DNA from: Bilabrum cf. latius
Lineage: Eukaryota; Bigyra: Bicosoecida; Bigyra; Bicosoecida
Assembly: GCA_965178125.1 (NCBI GenBank)
Contig: OZ237750.1
Coordinates: forward strand, 1,054,001 to 1,118,000
Length of the DNA stretch: 64,000 bases
Direction of reading: 5' to 3'
Position 1 is the first letter of the stretch. Each line of letters opens with the position of its first letter. This document shows, one piece after another, positions 33,351 through 45,572 of the stretch. The position numbers and the translations under genes are program-made. The notes beneath the pieces were generated by a model that saw only the letters and a list, made by a program, of their open reading frames with translations, searched no databases and had not been told where the DNA came from.

Positions 33351-36300
33351 TCAAGTCCCGATACCCGCTCTCCCTCGCGGCTTGCTGCTCCGCTCCACCT
33401 CAGCTTGCGCTGACTCGACTGCCTCAGCAGCAGCAGAGGCGTGCCCGTGCACCGACCCAGCCAGGGCGAGAGACCTCACGTTCCCCCTTCGCACCGCGGC
33501 GGCAATCACCTCGGCCACGTCACGGTCCCCCTTGGACTCCTCTCCCAGGGCCCGCGCCATGCGGTCCTCCCTGCTCTCGTGCCTGCCCCTGCCTGCGCGA
33601 TTGCTCGAGGACCTGCCCGCCCCCCTAGATCTGGATCTGGATCTGGATCTGGATCTGGATCCTGATCCATCACGAGTGGCGCTCCTGCCGCCCCCCCTCC
33701 TGCTCCTCTTGCTCTTACTATTGCCCTTGCCGCTGCGACCCGCCCCGTGCTGCCCTCCTGTGCCTGCTCCCTGTCGCCCGCCGGACGAGGACACGGAACC
33801 CTTGCTCCCAGCCCGGCTCACGTCCTTGTCCTTCTTTGAGTACAGCTGCCTGCTGATCATCGCCTCAAGCGCCTCCTCCTGCCCGGCAGGTGCCTCCTGC
33901 ATCGACTCCAGTCCACCTCTCATGCCCGGGCTGCGTGTCCCGCTCTCATTGTGCTCCGCACTGGACCGTCGCTTCCGCTGCGAGGACCGGGATCGTGACC
34001 TACCCCTGGATCTTGACCCACCCCTGGACTGAGAGCGGCTCGCGGCCTTGGACCCAGACTACCTCGAGCTCCTAGACCTAGCCGAGCCAGCTCTGCGTCG
34101 TCGACTCGAGCCACTGCTGCCCGCACGAATCCTTGAGCTTCGCCCACCCGCTAAGCTGGTGGCACCTCCTGCACCGCGCCCGGAGGTACTGCCCTCACCC
34201 CTCGGGCGTCGCTGGGACCCCCCCCCCGTGCTCGGCTTTTTCCGAGACCGCTTGCTGTGCCCAATGGACTTGCCGCGCTGGCTGGCTGCTCCCGCCCTTT
34301 CTATCCTCCCTGTCCTCATGTTGACCTCGATCCTTGAAGTGGCGGGGTCTGCAGCGGCCTTGGATCCGCCATGCCTGGATTCCTCGATGGCCTGTCTTTG
34401 CAGCTCCTCTCTATCTGCCTTGGACATTCCTGCCTGGTTGGCAGTGGCGGCCTCTGACACCGATGCCTGGCCTGCCCATCGGAGCGAATGCTCGCCGGCA
34501 GCAGATGCCGCCCCAGCTGCACCACCAGCGGCCTGTGCGGACGCCGAATCGTGCACTTCCCCACGATCTTCGTTCGAATCAGTGTCAGGGTCTTCCGCCT
34601 CAGAGTCCTCGCTCTCCTCGCCGCCGGTCTCGTCATCACGCTCGGCACGCAGGGCGGCCGGGTCCTCCTCCGGCGGCATCCCGATCCAGCCACCTATCTC
34701 TGCAGGTCGCGGACCCAGCGCCATGTTCATCACCAGGCCACGGGCATATCCGATGATGCTGATGGCAGAACGGCGATCCGAAAATGTCTCGGGCCTGCTG
34801 GTCAGGACGCAGGCTGACCGCTTCGCAAGCGGACTTTTGCGCGCGTACAACCGCTGCCAGTCGACCCCTTTGAAGTACGGGTGACGCATGATGCGGCGAG
34901 CACCTCCGCTCGCGCCATACCTCTGCGTGGGGTCCTGTGCAAGCAGCCCCACAATCAGGTCCAGTAGGTGCGGGTCACTCGTGCGGGGCAGGCGCTCCCA
35001 CGCAATTCGGCCGTCCCTGCCCTTCATGAGGACTTCGTCCGTCGAGTTGGCGTCATATGGCAGCCTGCCGCATGCCAGACGGAACAGGATCACGCCAAGG
35101 GAGTACCAGTCGCTGGCGAACCCTTTTGCAGGCTCTCCCTTGATAACCTCTGGGGCGATGAAGGCGGGAGATCCCGCAAATCCTTTGGCATATTCTCTCC
35201 GCAACTCGAGGATGGGAGTTGCGCAGTGCTGAACAGCACGAGTGACTGCTGACCGCCGCGTGAGCCCTCTCACGCTGAGCGGGTCACTATCACGCGATTG
35301 ATCAGCAACTTTGGTCGGGCTAGCCGCTTGGGACACCTCATCCAGCTGACCCGTCTGTTGTCCCATGACATCGTGAGTAGCCGCAGCAGCAGATTCAGCC
35401 TGCATGGATCCCTTGTATAGGTTCATGTCACTGGCGCTGCGGAATGCGGTTGGCTTTTCCCCATTTCCCGGATGGGCGGGGCTCTATTCCGCGGAGGCTT
35501 GGTTGCTGTTGGCCATCTGCCTAGATGTTGACCTCGTGCCGAGCTTGCTGTCGGGATCAGAAGCACCTTTTCCGCTCGTGCTGCGAGGGAGGCGTGCTAG
35601 GCTACCCCCTGAGCTCGTCTTCTCAACACTGGAGCCTCCTACTACTGTAGTCCCCAGCGTCGGCCGCAGCCCACCGAGAGTGGCCCATCCGTAGCGGCGC
35701 TACGTCTGCACCTTGAGGAAATCAACGCCCATCGAATACCGCTGGCTCAGCTCCTCCCAGCGAGCGGCTCGTGCAAAGCCAGGCAGAATCACGCGTTGGT
35801 ACAGCTCGCGATTGGAGACCCGCAGCGGGATGCACACGACGCCAGGCAAGATCTACGCGGCCAGGGCAAGTATGTCTCGCTGCTACTGGGGAGTGGACGA
35901 GGCTTCAAAAACAAGCACAATACGTGGCATCACCACTGGCAGAGTGGCCTGCAAGTCGCGATCGCGCTCTACGGAAGTATAGGAGTCCTCTGCAGCGGCA
36001 GCACGAGGCCCATCGCTCTGCGAGCCGCGCGAGTTGTTCCTGGATCGAGCAAATGCGATCCCATCGCTTGCCTGCTAGGATGCGTCTGTCTATGTCAGTT
36101 CAGTTGCCCTGGATACCGCCTCGACTCCCACCGGCCCAGCTCCCTCCCGGCCCTACACCTCTTCGTGCGGCAGGGTGGCTCTCAGCTCCTCGAATGCCTC
36201 TTCCATGACCTTGCGCAAGAACGTGGCAATAACGACAAGTACCCCTGCCGTGTCATCAAGTCCGCACATGTCTGTCACGATGATGGAATCGAACATGGGG

Positions 36301-39300
36301 CCGTCGCTGCTGATGGCAGACTACAACTGAGACGGGGTCCACACCAGCGAAGGGACAATGCGACGGTCCTGATCAATCGATACAAACGCATCTGACACCT
36401 CCCTCAGCTTGCGGCGAGCCTGCTTTCGCGACATTTTTGGGTACGCTAGGCGCGGGTCTGCCTTCAGCGAAGCCCGCAACGATTGGCTCGTGCGTGAGCG
36501 ACTTCCAGGTGGCACATCGTGGCCACATTGGTCTGCAGCGAGTGTTCCAGACACCTCCCACACGTCCATAAGTCGTGCGGACGTATAGTCTTCATCGCTG
36601 TGGCTCTCCGAGGACGCGGCCCTGCTGTCAGTCCCACTGCTACTGGCCTCTTTGGCGCCCTCGTGGCCAGCCACTAGCTCGTCTATGTGCCGCTGCTTCG
36701 CGAGCTTTCTCCGGTGTCTTCGCCCTATCTTGCGGAGTTGTTCCACGTGTCTCCCCTTCACGATGCTTTGATCGAATACCAAGACGGTCATGGTGCGCAG
36801 AAGGTGTGCGCCTCCTGCCACCACAGAGCGTAGCGTCTGCAGCGGTCGGGTGAGGCTTTGACCCACCGCAGTAGGACCATCACCTGCAACAGCCCTGCGC
36901 TTAGCCTTACGCAGATCATGTCTGGAAGTATTCCCAGCTTGCTTTCCGGTCTACTGACTGCCGTTGGCAAGGGTCAGGCCCTAGAGGGGCAGCCTGGCCA
37001 TGCGGTCGTGCGCCTGAGCGATGCTGAGGCAGGGCGACACGTGTGCCAGCTGCGAGTAAAGACCCTCAGCGGACGTCGCAGTGGTGTGGCTCTCCTCTAG
37101 CAGCCGAGCAGCTGACTCTATCTTTGCGCCAGATGCAGCCTGTGGCACGGTTGCGGCGCCGTTCTCGCGGCTGGGCTCCTCCTATTCCTCTGTGCGGCGC
37201 TCCCTCTATATCCTAAGGCTGAGCCCAAAATCAATAATCTTAATATGACCGCGCTGATTGACCATCATATTCTGAGGCTTGAGGTCTCGGTGGAGTACCC
37301 CTGCCTCGTGACATGCCCCGATCGCACACACCAGCTGCGCCGCAACGATCTGGAGTGGCTCTGGCTTAAGCCGGTGCCCAGAGCGCACAACAGACGATAG
37401 GGTGGTCCCTTTGATGTATTCCGTGACTATCGCAACACGGTCTGTCATCGCAAGGCACAAAGCCATCCGCATGACACCAGGGTGTGGTGGGAGTGCGGCG
37501 AGTGCAGTAACCTCGCCCCTGACCTCGCCTCGCAGGGCCTGCTTCTTCTAGAATAGCTTCAGGGCGGCCGGTGCGCCCGACACGGAGTCTCTCACCATAA
37601 ACACACGTCCAAAAGCACCAGAACCAAGCAACCGCATGCGCTTCAGCCTAGCCAAGAATGCACCAGCCCAATGCTGCCTGAAACCGTGCAGCGACGTGCT
37701 GTAATCCATACCTAAAACTAGTGGCAATGGCACGCCACCCGGTACACCCTCGAAAAGTAGCCTACGCGCGCTGCCCCGCGGCCGAAGAACGGACATTCCA
37801 TTGAGATGGATCTCTCTTAACTGCGACCCATTGGCGTTGATGCGGCCAGCTGGCGCACGCCCTGTCTAGAGCCAGTGGAGAAACACCCAGGCAGGCACGG
37901 TGGACGGATCAGCAATGCGAGGGGCACCAAGCGAGTTGGAGGATACAGCAAGCGGGGCTCCACCTCGACTGCCAGACCCACTCGATGCCTGCTTGGACCG
38001 ACTCCCTTTGTACAGTGGTGTGGGTGGCGCGTCTCCCGGTGTCCGTCCTGATGGCCCGACTGATGCCACGGCAAGAACCGGTCCAGTATCGCGCTCTTCC
38101 TCTTGCTGTGACCTTGTTGTGCTGCTGTTGTTCAGAACTTCGCTCTAGCCGTGCTTATAGCCTGTCGAGGCTACGATGCACAAATGGAGGAGGTTGCTAT
38201 GCAGTGCGGAGTTCCACTCTCCTATTACCCCTCTTGTCCGTAGGCTAGTGCCCTGCACCACCAGCTCGTCCACACCAGCATCAGACATCCTCGTGCTGGT
38301 CGAAGCCATGGAGCGCGAATGGGTGTTCTCCTGACCCGTCATGAAATCGATACCAGTCAACCCTTCGTCATTCGAGTCAGACGAGTAGTCGCTGGAGTTT
38401 GACGACTCGAAGGACTCGGATCTGTCGTCTTCGCTGTCCGAATCGCCAGTCTCGTTCAAGTGTGCATCTAACCTGCCCTCTTCCTCGTCCTCTTGGATCT
38501 CGCTGAGGCCACCAGGCCCGGCATGGTTGCTCTCGGGGATATTTGTCCGAGCAGTTGCTTGTTTATCCGCGTCTGCAGATGATGCAGGTGCTGGCGGAGA
38601 TGTTTGAACGTCGAAAGCTTGTCCAACTTGTTTCGATACTGGAAAACCGCCTCGTTGCTTGATATCATTGTCGATCGCGTCTGCAGCCGGTGTATCGCCA
38701 ATTGTTGATGGAGCTTTCGGTGTGAGAACAGCCACCCCAGCAGCATCTCGAGATGGCGAAGGCGAATGCGAATGCAGCAGGCTTTGCTTGGTCTTGGAAC
38801 TAACGGAAGTAGTTCGAAGGACCGGTTCGACATCTCTGCTGCCCCCATTCTGCCTCGCACCGTGCACCTGTGGGCCCACACAAATTGTCATGCCTTCCAT
38901 GAGTGGCTCTGGGGCACAGGCTGCAGCTGACACTGCCTGTCGAGAATACGCAATGGATGAGCGGTCAGGCGGTACCACTGCAGCTGCCGCCGATGCCAAT
39001 CCCATTGCCTCCTGCATGCCTTTGCCGTAGGCGTCCCAAGCCTACCCCTCTGCGCCCACAGTGCCAAGGACGACCCCACCCACATGAATGGCTGCAGACA
39101 GCGATAGTTTGGCCCCAAGCCGCCGTTCTAAAGCTTCTACTCTGCATATTGCAGCAGAGGCGGCGAACGCGGCGTGCAACACAGGGCAGTACGAGGCCGG
39201 GATATCGCCTGAAGCGGTTGGGAGGTGACTGGACTGGCGGGACACTTGACTTGGGACATCGAAGATCACTGACATGCCGTACTGGTGCACGTGCACCCGG

Positions 39301-42300
39301 AGCCCGATCGCGTCCATGTTCTACTCGCTTCCAAGCCATCGGTAGGCCGTCCCTCGCCGAGAGGATCCGCCGAGTCGGCTGCCAGTGGCAACTCGGGTCT
39401 GCGTCTCAGAGCTAGACTTAGAGGCAGCCCACCCCTGGCTTTCAGTAGCTGATGGAAACGGAATGGTGCAACTGTCTTCCACAACTGCAGCTAACATACG
39501 CACCAGCCGGAACAAACTGACTGCAGACACCAACGAGTCCAGCATCTGCGCCACTCGGAACCGCACAGCTAGCACCACTACCACCGAATGCCTCGATAGC
39601 ACGAGGCGCTCCTGGAATGGGAGCGTGGCCTGGGATATTTTACTGGTGGATGTAGTTGAGGGCCCTGCCATTGTGACGGAGGGAGACGACTCCCTATGGA
39701 TGGACGGCGACAGCAGATTTTGAGGTACCTCTTGCTTGGCTGTGCCGTTGGAGTCCAGCCGGTGTTGCTGTGCAGGCACTAGAGACTACACTGACGGCGC
39801 AAGCACTCCGAGCTGAGCTGATCGGTCCATCGAACTGCTTTTCCCCGAAAAACTGCTCCCGGGGCCGGTGTAGCGCTTGTCAAGAACAGCCCGGAGCAGC
39901 CTTGCAGGCAGTAGTCGTTTGACTACCTGCACCACCAGCCGTTTGCGCCGAATCATCTTGCTGGATAGGCTCTGGAGCTGCTTCATGATGCGATCTCCTA
40001 GACTCACCAGTACGATTCGGCGCTCGTCGTGGATGGCGATGGCCACCAGAGCAATCATGATGGCTCGAATACCGTGCTGGATCCGCTGGCCAACTGGTAT
40101 GTTGTGATCCGGGCTGACATTTTGCCGGCAGCGCAGCACCGGATGGCCATCTGGGATCCCAAATGGAATTGCCTGGTTGGTGAGAATTGTGACCCCGTCT
40201 TCTAGTCCAGCAGCGAGCACGTCGGTGATGCCAATGATGAGGCTCACCACTAGAACCACATACCGCAGGCAGGTGCTCGGCCTCAGCACCCCGTGCACGT
40301 CCCCGCTGTAGATCAGGACAACAACAAATAGAATTGTCGTGAGCTAAGTGGCGGTCAAAAAGAACTCTGATAGGAACACGACGCACCCTATGGCAGGCTC
40401 CTGCAGCATGCGACTCCTAGTTATCGAGATTCCGACTCGACACAGGAAGATGGCCACCAGGTTGAGGACACCATATCCACACCCATTCTCGTCGTCCGAT
40501 GAAATGAAAACGTGCTTGATACCGTACTGCCCTACCAGCAAATACCGCCGTAGTCCAAGTCCAAGTCCGAGGACAAGGGTCAGCAATGCTGGAACGTATG
40601 TAGCGCGGGACCAGAACACACTCACGCGGGCGACCTCGTCCAAGTCGGAGCCCATGAGCTCTGGAGCATTCGTGTAAAGCCTGACACGCACTAAAAACAT
40701 GTCTAGAAGCACAACGATGCTCATCAATACCATAATGACGGGGTTTTGGACAATCCGCGTGATTGGGGCGCGCTTGTAGTCGAACCGCCGCGCGTTCACA
40801 ACAAAGCTGCTCTCGCTCCTGTCAATCTCCTCTTCCACTATGCCTATCCTAGAAGGATGTACCGCAGCCGTAGATATAGCTTGGCTTGATATTCTCATGG
40901 CTTGATCATTATTCCTCGTGCGAGACACGTACGCATCTCCTTTGGGGTCCAACAATCCAGGTATATCTGCTTCTTGTCGTCGAGATCTACGCACAGATGG
41001 CTGGATATCAGGAACCTCTGTGACCTGAGGAGTAAGCCTACGCTTGGGTCCTTTCGCATTGTTCTTCCACACCGCGTGGTCTCGGCGGGCAATGCGCACA
41101 AGTGCCTCCTCGGCCCCTCGGCGCAGGCGAGGAAGCCCGAGCCGCGCTCGCATCACGTTATCCCCCCGCCTTAGAGCTGGATAGAACATGTCGTCCATCT
41201 TGTTTGGGTCTCCTGAAACCGGAATCCAGTCAGGGTCTGAAAGCAGATTGGGTACGTGTTGCCAGCGCGGATCTGAGGCAAGAGGGGCGGCCAGTCGGAT
41301 AGACTTGGGGGCCCTCTTCTTGCCCCGGCGGGAGTGCTTCGGTCGCCGAATAGAAACGAGACTGGTGGCAGCCGCGATTCCAACTCGAATTGCACCACTG
41401 GAGTCATCTGTGGATGAATTTCCATTCTAAATGCCTACTTGCTTGGCGGTGGCTAGCCCTCGCATGCGCTGCAGCACAGACAGGACCTGACAGTTGGCTC
41501 GATCCAAAATCGTCTCCACCTGCGATGCCTATATTACCTCTACCGGTTTTGGGTCGCTGCTGCCACCCTCTCCGTGGTCTGGACCCAGCAGCCCACCCCC
41601 TGCGAAAGTAGACGATTCCCTGGAGTTCTCCGAATTGATGTGGTCCATACTAGCTCGGGTGATCTTCAGCTGAGCCTGGACCTCCAGTCGCAACCTGGCT
41701 TCCGAAGCTTCTGGATACACGCGCCGCAGTTGTTGCATGCGATGCATGACCTCAAGTTCCGACTGCAAGGAGACATCAAGCCTCCAATCCCTGGGCACTT
41801 CGTAGAAATGGGTGGCCGTCACTGTGGCCCCGAAGGCAACTGCGTCTACAGGCATCGGTTTCTTCTCGCAGAGAGACAAGAGCTCTTTGGCCTGCTGCCT
41901 CATTCGCTTTCGCCACCCAGATACAAGGATCTTCTCGGCTTGCTCTGCCTCTCGGGAAATTGCTTGATGTGCAACGGTGTGCTGCGGCAGCTGCCATGGC
42001 ATCCGAAGGCCGTGGTGGGCAGTATTCGGCTGCAATCGCTGCAGCTGCCGCATCGTGTCGCTGTGGACAATACCCCATGAGGAGGGGCTCTGCAGCCTCT
42101 CCAGCGCTCGCGAGCTAATACGCACGCCAGGCCCTTGGCTTGCAAGCTGCTAAGCCTCTGAACCCCCATCGCCAAACACGCTCCACCTGTGTGCAGAGGA
42201 CCCAGAGGACAGGAAACCGCAAACGGTCTTGCTCCCGAACGCAATTCCAGCACCTAAACGCACTGAGCAGTTGGGTTCTAGCCCGCCCGCCCTCGCTTGA

Positions 42301-45300
42301 TCACGCACAACCCATGACGCTTTTAGCGCAATCTCCAGTGCGGTCGCAATGTTGAAGCAGCCCACTGCATCCGGCGTGATTGGATGCTCCTTCTCGACCT
42401 CATCATCGTTCCGTGTGCGCCTTGAGCTGGAGCGGTCCGTCTCAGTCCCCGATGAGTCCGTGCCCGCTCCATCCCGTGGAGTCCGCCGCGCAACGCTCGA
42501 GCGACTTCCGCTGGAGCTGCTGGCTCTACGACTCTGCCTGCGGCCATCTGCAGCTCGCTGGGTGTCCTCCTCGTCAATCTGATCGTCGTCATCATAGCCG
42601 AGACCGAACACTTTAGAGTCTTCGCCGTGCACTGCAACGATGACATCCTGCCCCACGACGCTTACGCAGGTGGCGCGGCGACCGAAAGCACCGTGCTGCA
42701 GCACACGCTCGATGGTTCCAACCGCCCTGAGTGTGACCCGGGCCAACTACTCGTCTCTCTCTGCCGCAGCCTGTTTAGCAGCCTGTGCAGCGGAGGGCGC
42801 TGTGTCAAGTAGTGGATCGAACGTGTGCACCGTGGCCATGTCGGTAGGTTGCCCCTGCAAGCCCTTCAGGACTCCTGCCGGCGGGCCGCCGCCCAAGTGG
42901 TGCATCGGTGACGGTGAGGTGAACCCTTGCATCTCGCTCTGCGCATCCTCATCAGTTGAGTCCATCATGAACATGTCCGACGTGGCGCTGCTGCGTCTCT
43001 TCGAATTTCTCTGCCTAGATCTAGATCGACCCTTGCGTCTGCGCTTGCGCTTGCGTCTCCTCTCGCGACCACCGCGACCGGAGCCCTCCTCGACTGTTCC
43101 TGCATCGCTATCGTCCCCGACGCATGAACGGACCGACTGATCCTTGGTTCGGGAAGCGAGAGAACCGCCAGATTGGGCCCTCATCATAGTCCGGCGCGTG
43201 GAGCGGCACTTCGTCAGGATTCTGAACACGAGCACAGCCGTGGTCTCCTCCAGCTCAACGCCCGCTGTCTTGCCGTGAAGCAGGCGGAGAGCGAAAGGGG
43301 GCATCTGCACGCGGGCAGCGCGCATGGCCATCTCATGGTCTGCCTCCACTTTGGACACCGCCTGCATGCACCGCTCTACACGATTCCGCACTACGACCGC
43401 AGTGTATCCCCTCGCAACGATAAAGATGTACGCAGCAGCGAAGTACGGGGTGGTGTTGATCAAGAGCGCAGCGATGATGCTGGCGAGATTACCACCGTTG
43501 GGACCCCACAGATCGTCCCCCATGCCTCTTGCTATCCCAAACAGTACACACCACAGAAAGTACAGGGCAGAAGCGGAGCTGTAGAGCAGCAATACCATTC
43601 GCACGTCCGTGATGCTGGAGGTCACCAGAGTGGAAGGGGCGAGGTAGGCCAGCGCCCACACGCCAGCACCGGGATATCCCTCAGAAAGGTCAAACACTGC
43701 CGCTAGAAAGGCACCCAGTAATATCAATACTACGACGTGCCACACGGCAGCCTGAAGCACCACTCCACACCATCGCATGGGGCGGAAAGCCAAGTTATCG
43801 AGCTCGTCCGCGGAACAGCAGCAGCACAAGCACAAGCACACCCTGTACACATCGCAGACGCACCACGCGGTTGCATTACGGGCAGTCTGCAGCATTTCTT
43901 CCGCGCTATTGAAGCGGAGCGCGAATCTGCTCAGGTCCCGCACCTCCTCCTTGGCCGATTCTGTGGGCTCGCTGCCGGGGGCGCGAGCTGGCATCTGCAG
44001 CTGCCCGGCGTGCTGGGTCTGACCCAGCTCCACCGATCCTCCATCCGCCCCAAAAGCAGATGCAGACCCCCCCTCACTACCTCCTTTCTCCTCCTGCTCC
44101 TCATCGCTCTCCATCGAGCCAACAGACAGGGTCCGCTGACCCGCCCACGCCGTCGGTCCATTGGCTCCAGTTTCAGGATCTGCTGCTGCGGCACTTCCTG
44201 CTGCCGGTCCCGAAGGACCTTCCACCATACCAATTGGACTTCTACCCTTGCTCTTCTTGCTGCTGTCCTTCCCGCGCCCCTGTTCCCCTGCGCTGGAGCT
44301 GCCTGTCTCGAGCACGTTCTGAGCGACCCTGTCTGACCGCCGCCCAGCTGCGGCTGCACGCTCCCCGTGCGTAGCTCGAGACCTGCCCGCCCCACCCCCA
44401 ACAGTATTCGTGCGAGTGCTAGCTGTACCACTGCTGGCCTAACCTCGGGATTTGCTCCTGCTCCTCCGCAGCAGCACAGGCACCGTACCAAACACTGGCA
44501 GCACCAGTGGGATCTCGTACGAGACGTGGGGACTGACTTTGTCGTCTCGGGTGGCCACGCGCGTTTCCAGAAGTGACATACAGTATCCTTTGTTCGCGGG
44601 TCCACACCTCTCTCGCTGGGCAGACCAGGGCGGCAGCGCGATGCGGCTAGAGGCGATCAAGGCCCTCGTAAGCCCAGAGACCAGCTACACGCGCATTATT
44701 GTAATAGTTATCGCAACCCACACGAAGAACACAGCAATGTACAAAACTTCTGAGATCCGCAGCTTGTCAGTGGGTATTGTTTCCAGCGTGTCGCTGCCCG
44801 GGTACTCCCCCGATGATCCGTTCGTAGACTGGCGCACAACAGTGTTCGCCCCGTAAGTATCGTACCTTTCCCAGTGCGCCAGCGTAGGCGAGATCAAGAG
44901 ATGCTTCGATCCGTACCAGAATGGGGAGGCTAGCAGAGCAATGAGGATAAGAGGAAGCACCAACTGCAGACAGCGAGCGTTTGAGGCCTGCTGCGGACGG
45001 CCTGCAAGAACGACAGCCTGGCCGTCAAATGGAGGCGAAGCTAACTGAATGTCCTGTCTTGATCGCAGAGATTCAGCTGCGATGGTGACCAAGATGCGGA
45101 TCACGTAGAGATCATCATGCTACGAGCCTACAACATTTCTGATGGGTCGCCGAAATTCAGTGCTGGCTGCACCTCACTTGGAACCAGCAGAGCATAAACG
45201 CGTTGCAGCCACACTGGGAGTGCGTATGGATCCTGCCAAAGAGGCACTCTCGGGGCCTGCTGGTGCTTGCTTGGCGTACCAGTAGCACCACCCGCACCGC

Positions 45301-45388
45301 CGTTCGTATCATTTTCGTTAGACTATCCTCCCCGACTTAGCAGCGAACGAATAATCTAGACGCTGTCTGTTTGATCATATTCTCTCAT
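33351..45388 (-). CDS. Giant fusion: 6TM-cyclase homology-6TM-cyclase homology-AGC-like kinase
   Basis: Exon 1 45178-45388, intron 45128-45177 (50 bases), exon 2 33351-45127, TGA stop: 3,995 residues. Exon 2 is one open frame of 11.8 kb crossing 27 TAGs; exon 1 has two more. Residues 1-680: about six membrane segments. The first cyclase-homology domain starts at MPPFALRLL (about 684) and includes CVSVVGQDVIVAVHG and HRWSVFGDGG. A second membrane set spans about 1530-1760. The second cyclase-homology domain (about 1830-2130) has KRLLPARLLRAVL and AAIHVGGVVLGTVG. The metal-binding Asp after the first strand is not seen in either domain. The kinase follows: GSGAFGRVF, the Lys of AALKLF (about 2594), HRDLKPQN, DFG, then about 660 inserted residues before APEV, and the AGC-type ending HPYFKGVDWQRLY. 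The tail is Ser/Arg-rich. The TM-C1-TM-C2 order is that of membrane adenylyl cyclases. The frame is certain; activity is not. Confidence 0.87.
33628..33662. repeat. Hexanucleotide GATCTG repeat encoding an RS dipeptide run
   Basis: About six tandem copies of GATCTG on the plus strand. On the coding (minus) strand they give alternating Ser-Arg codons in the C-terminal tail of the giant kinase. Confidence 0.8.
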
Positions 45389-45572
45389 ATTTCCCAAATA
45401 GTCCTGGGCCTGTACTGCGACAGCAGAAGCTGCGGGACAGCACGAAGCAGTCGGAATTCGATTGCGTGGTTGCGCCTTGCCTGCCCTGGGGCGACTAATC
45501 GGTCGCAACCACTGCCAGTGGCACTGCCGCATGCCCATGGTCGCAGTGAGTCTGAAATTATGCTTGTTGAGT

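Noticed and set aside
33351-45104. Many separate ORFs of 80-500 codons on the minus strand as individual genes
   Set aside because: All share one reading frame and are separated only by TAG; several split known domains (kinase lobes, cyclase halves), so they are parts of one gene.
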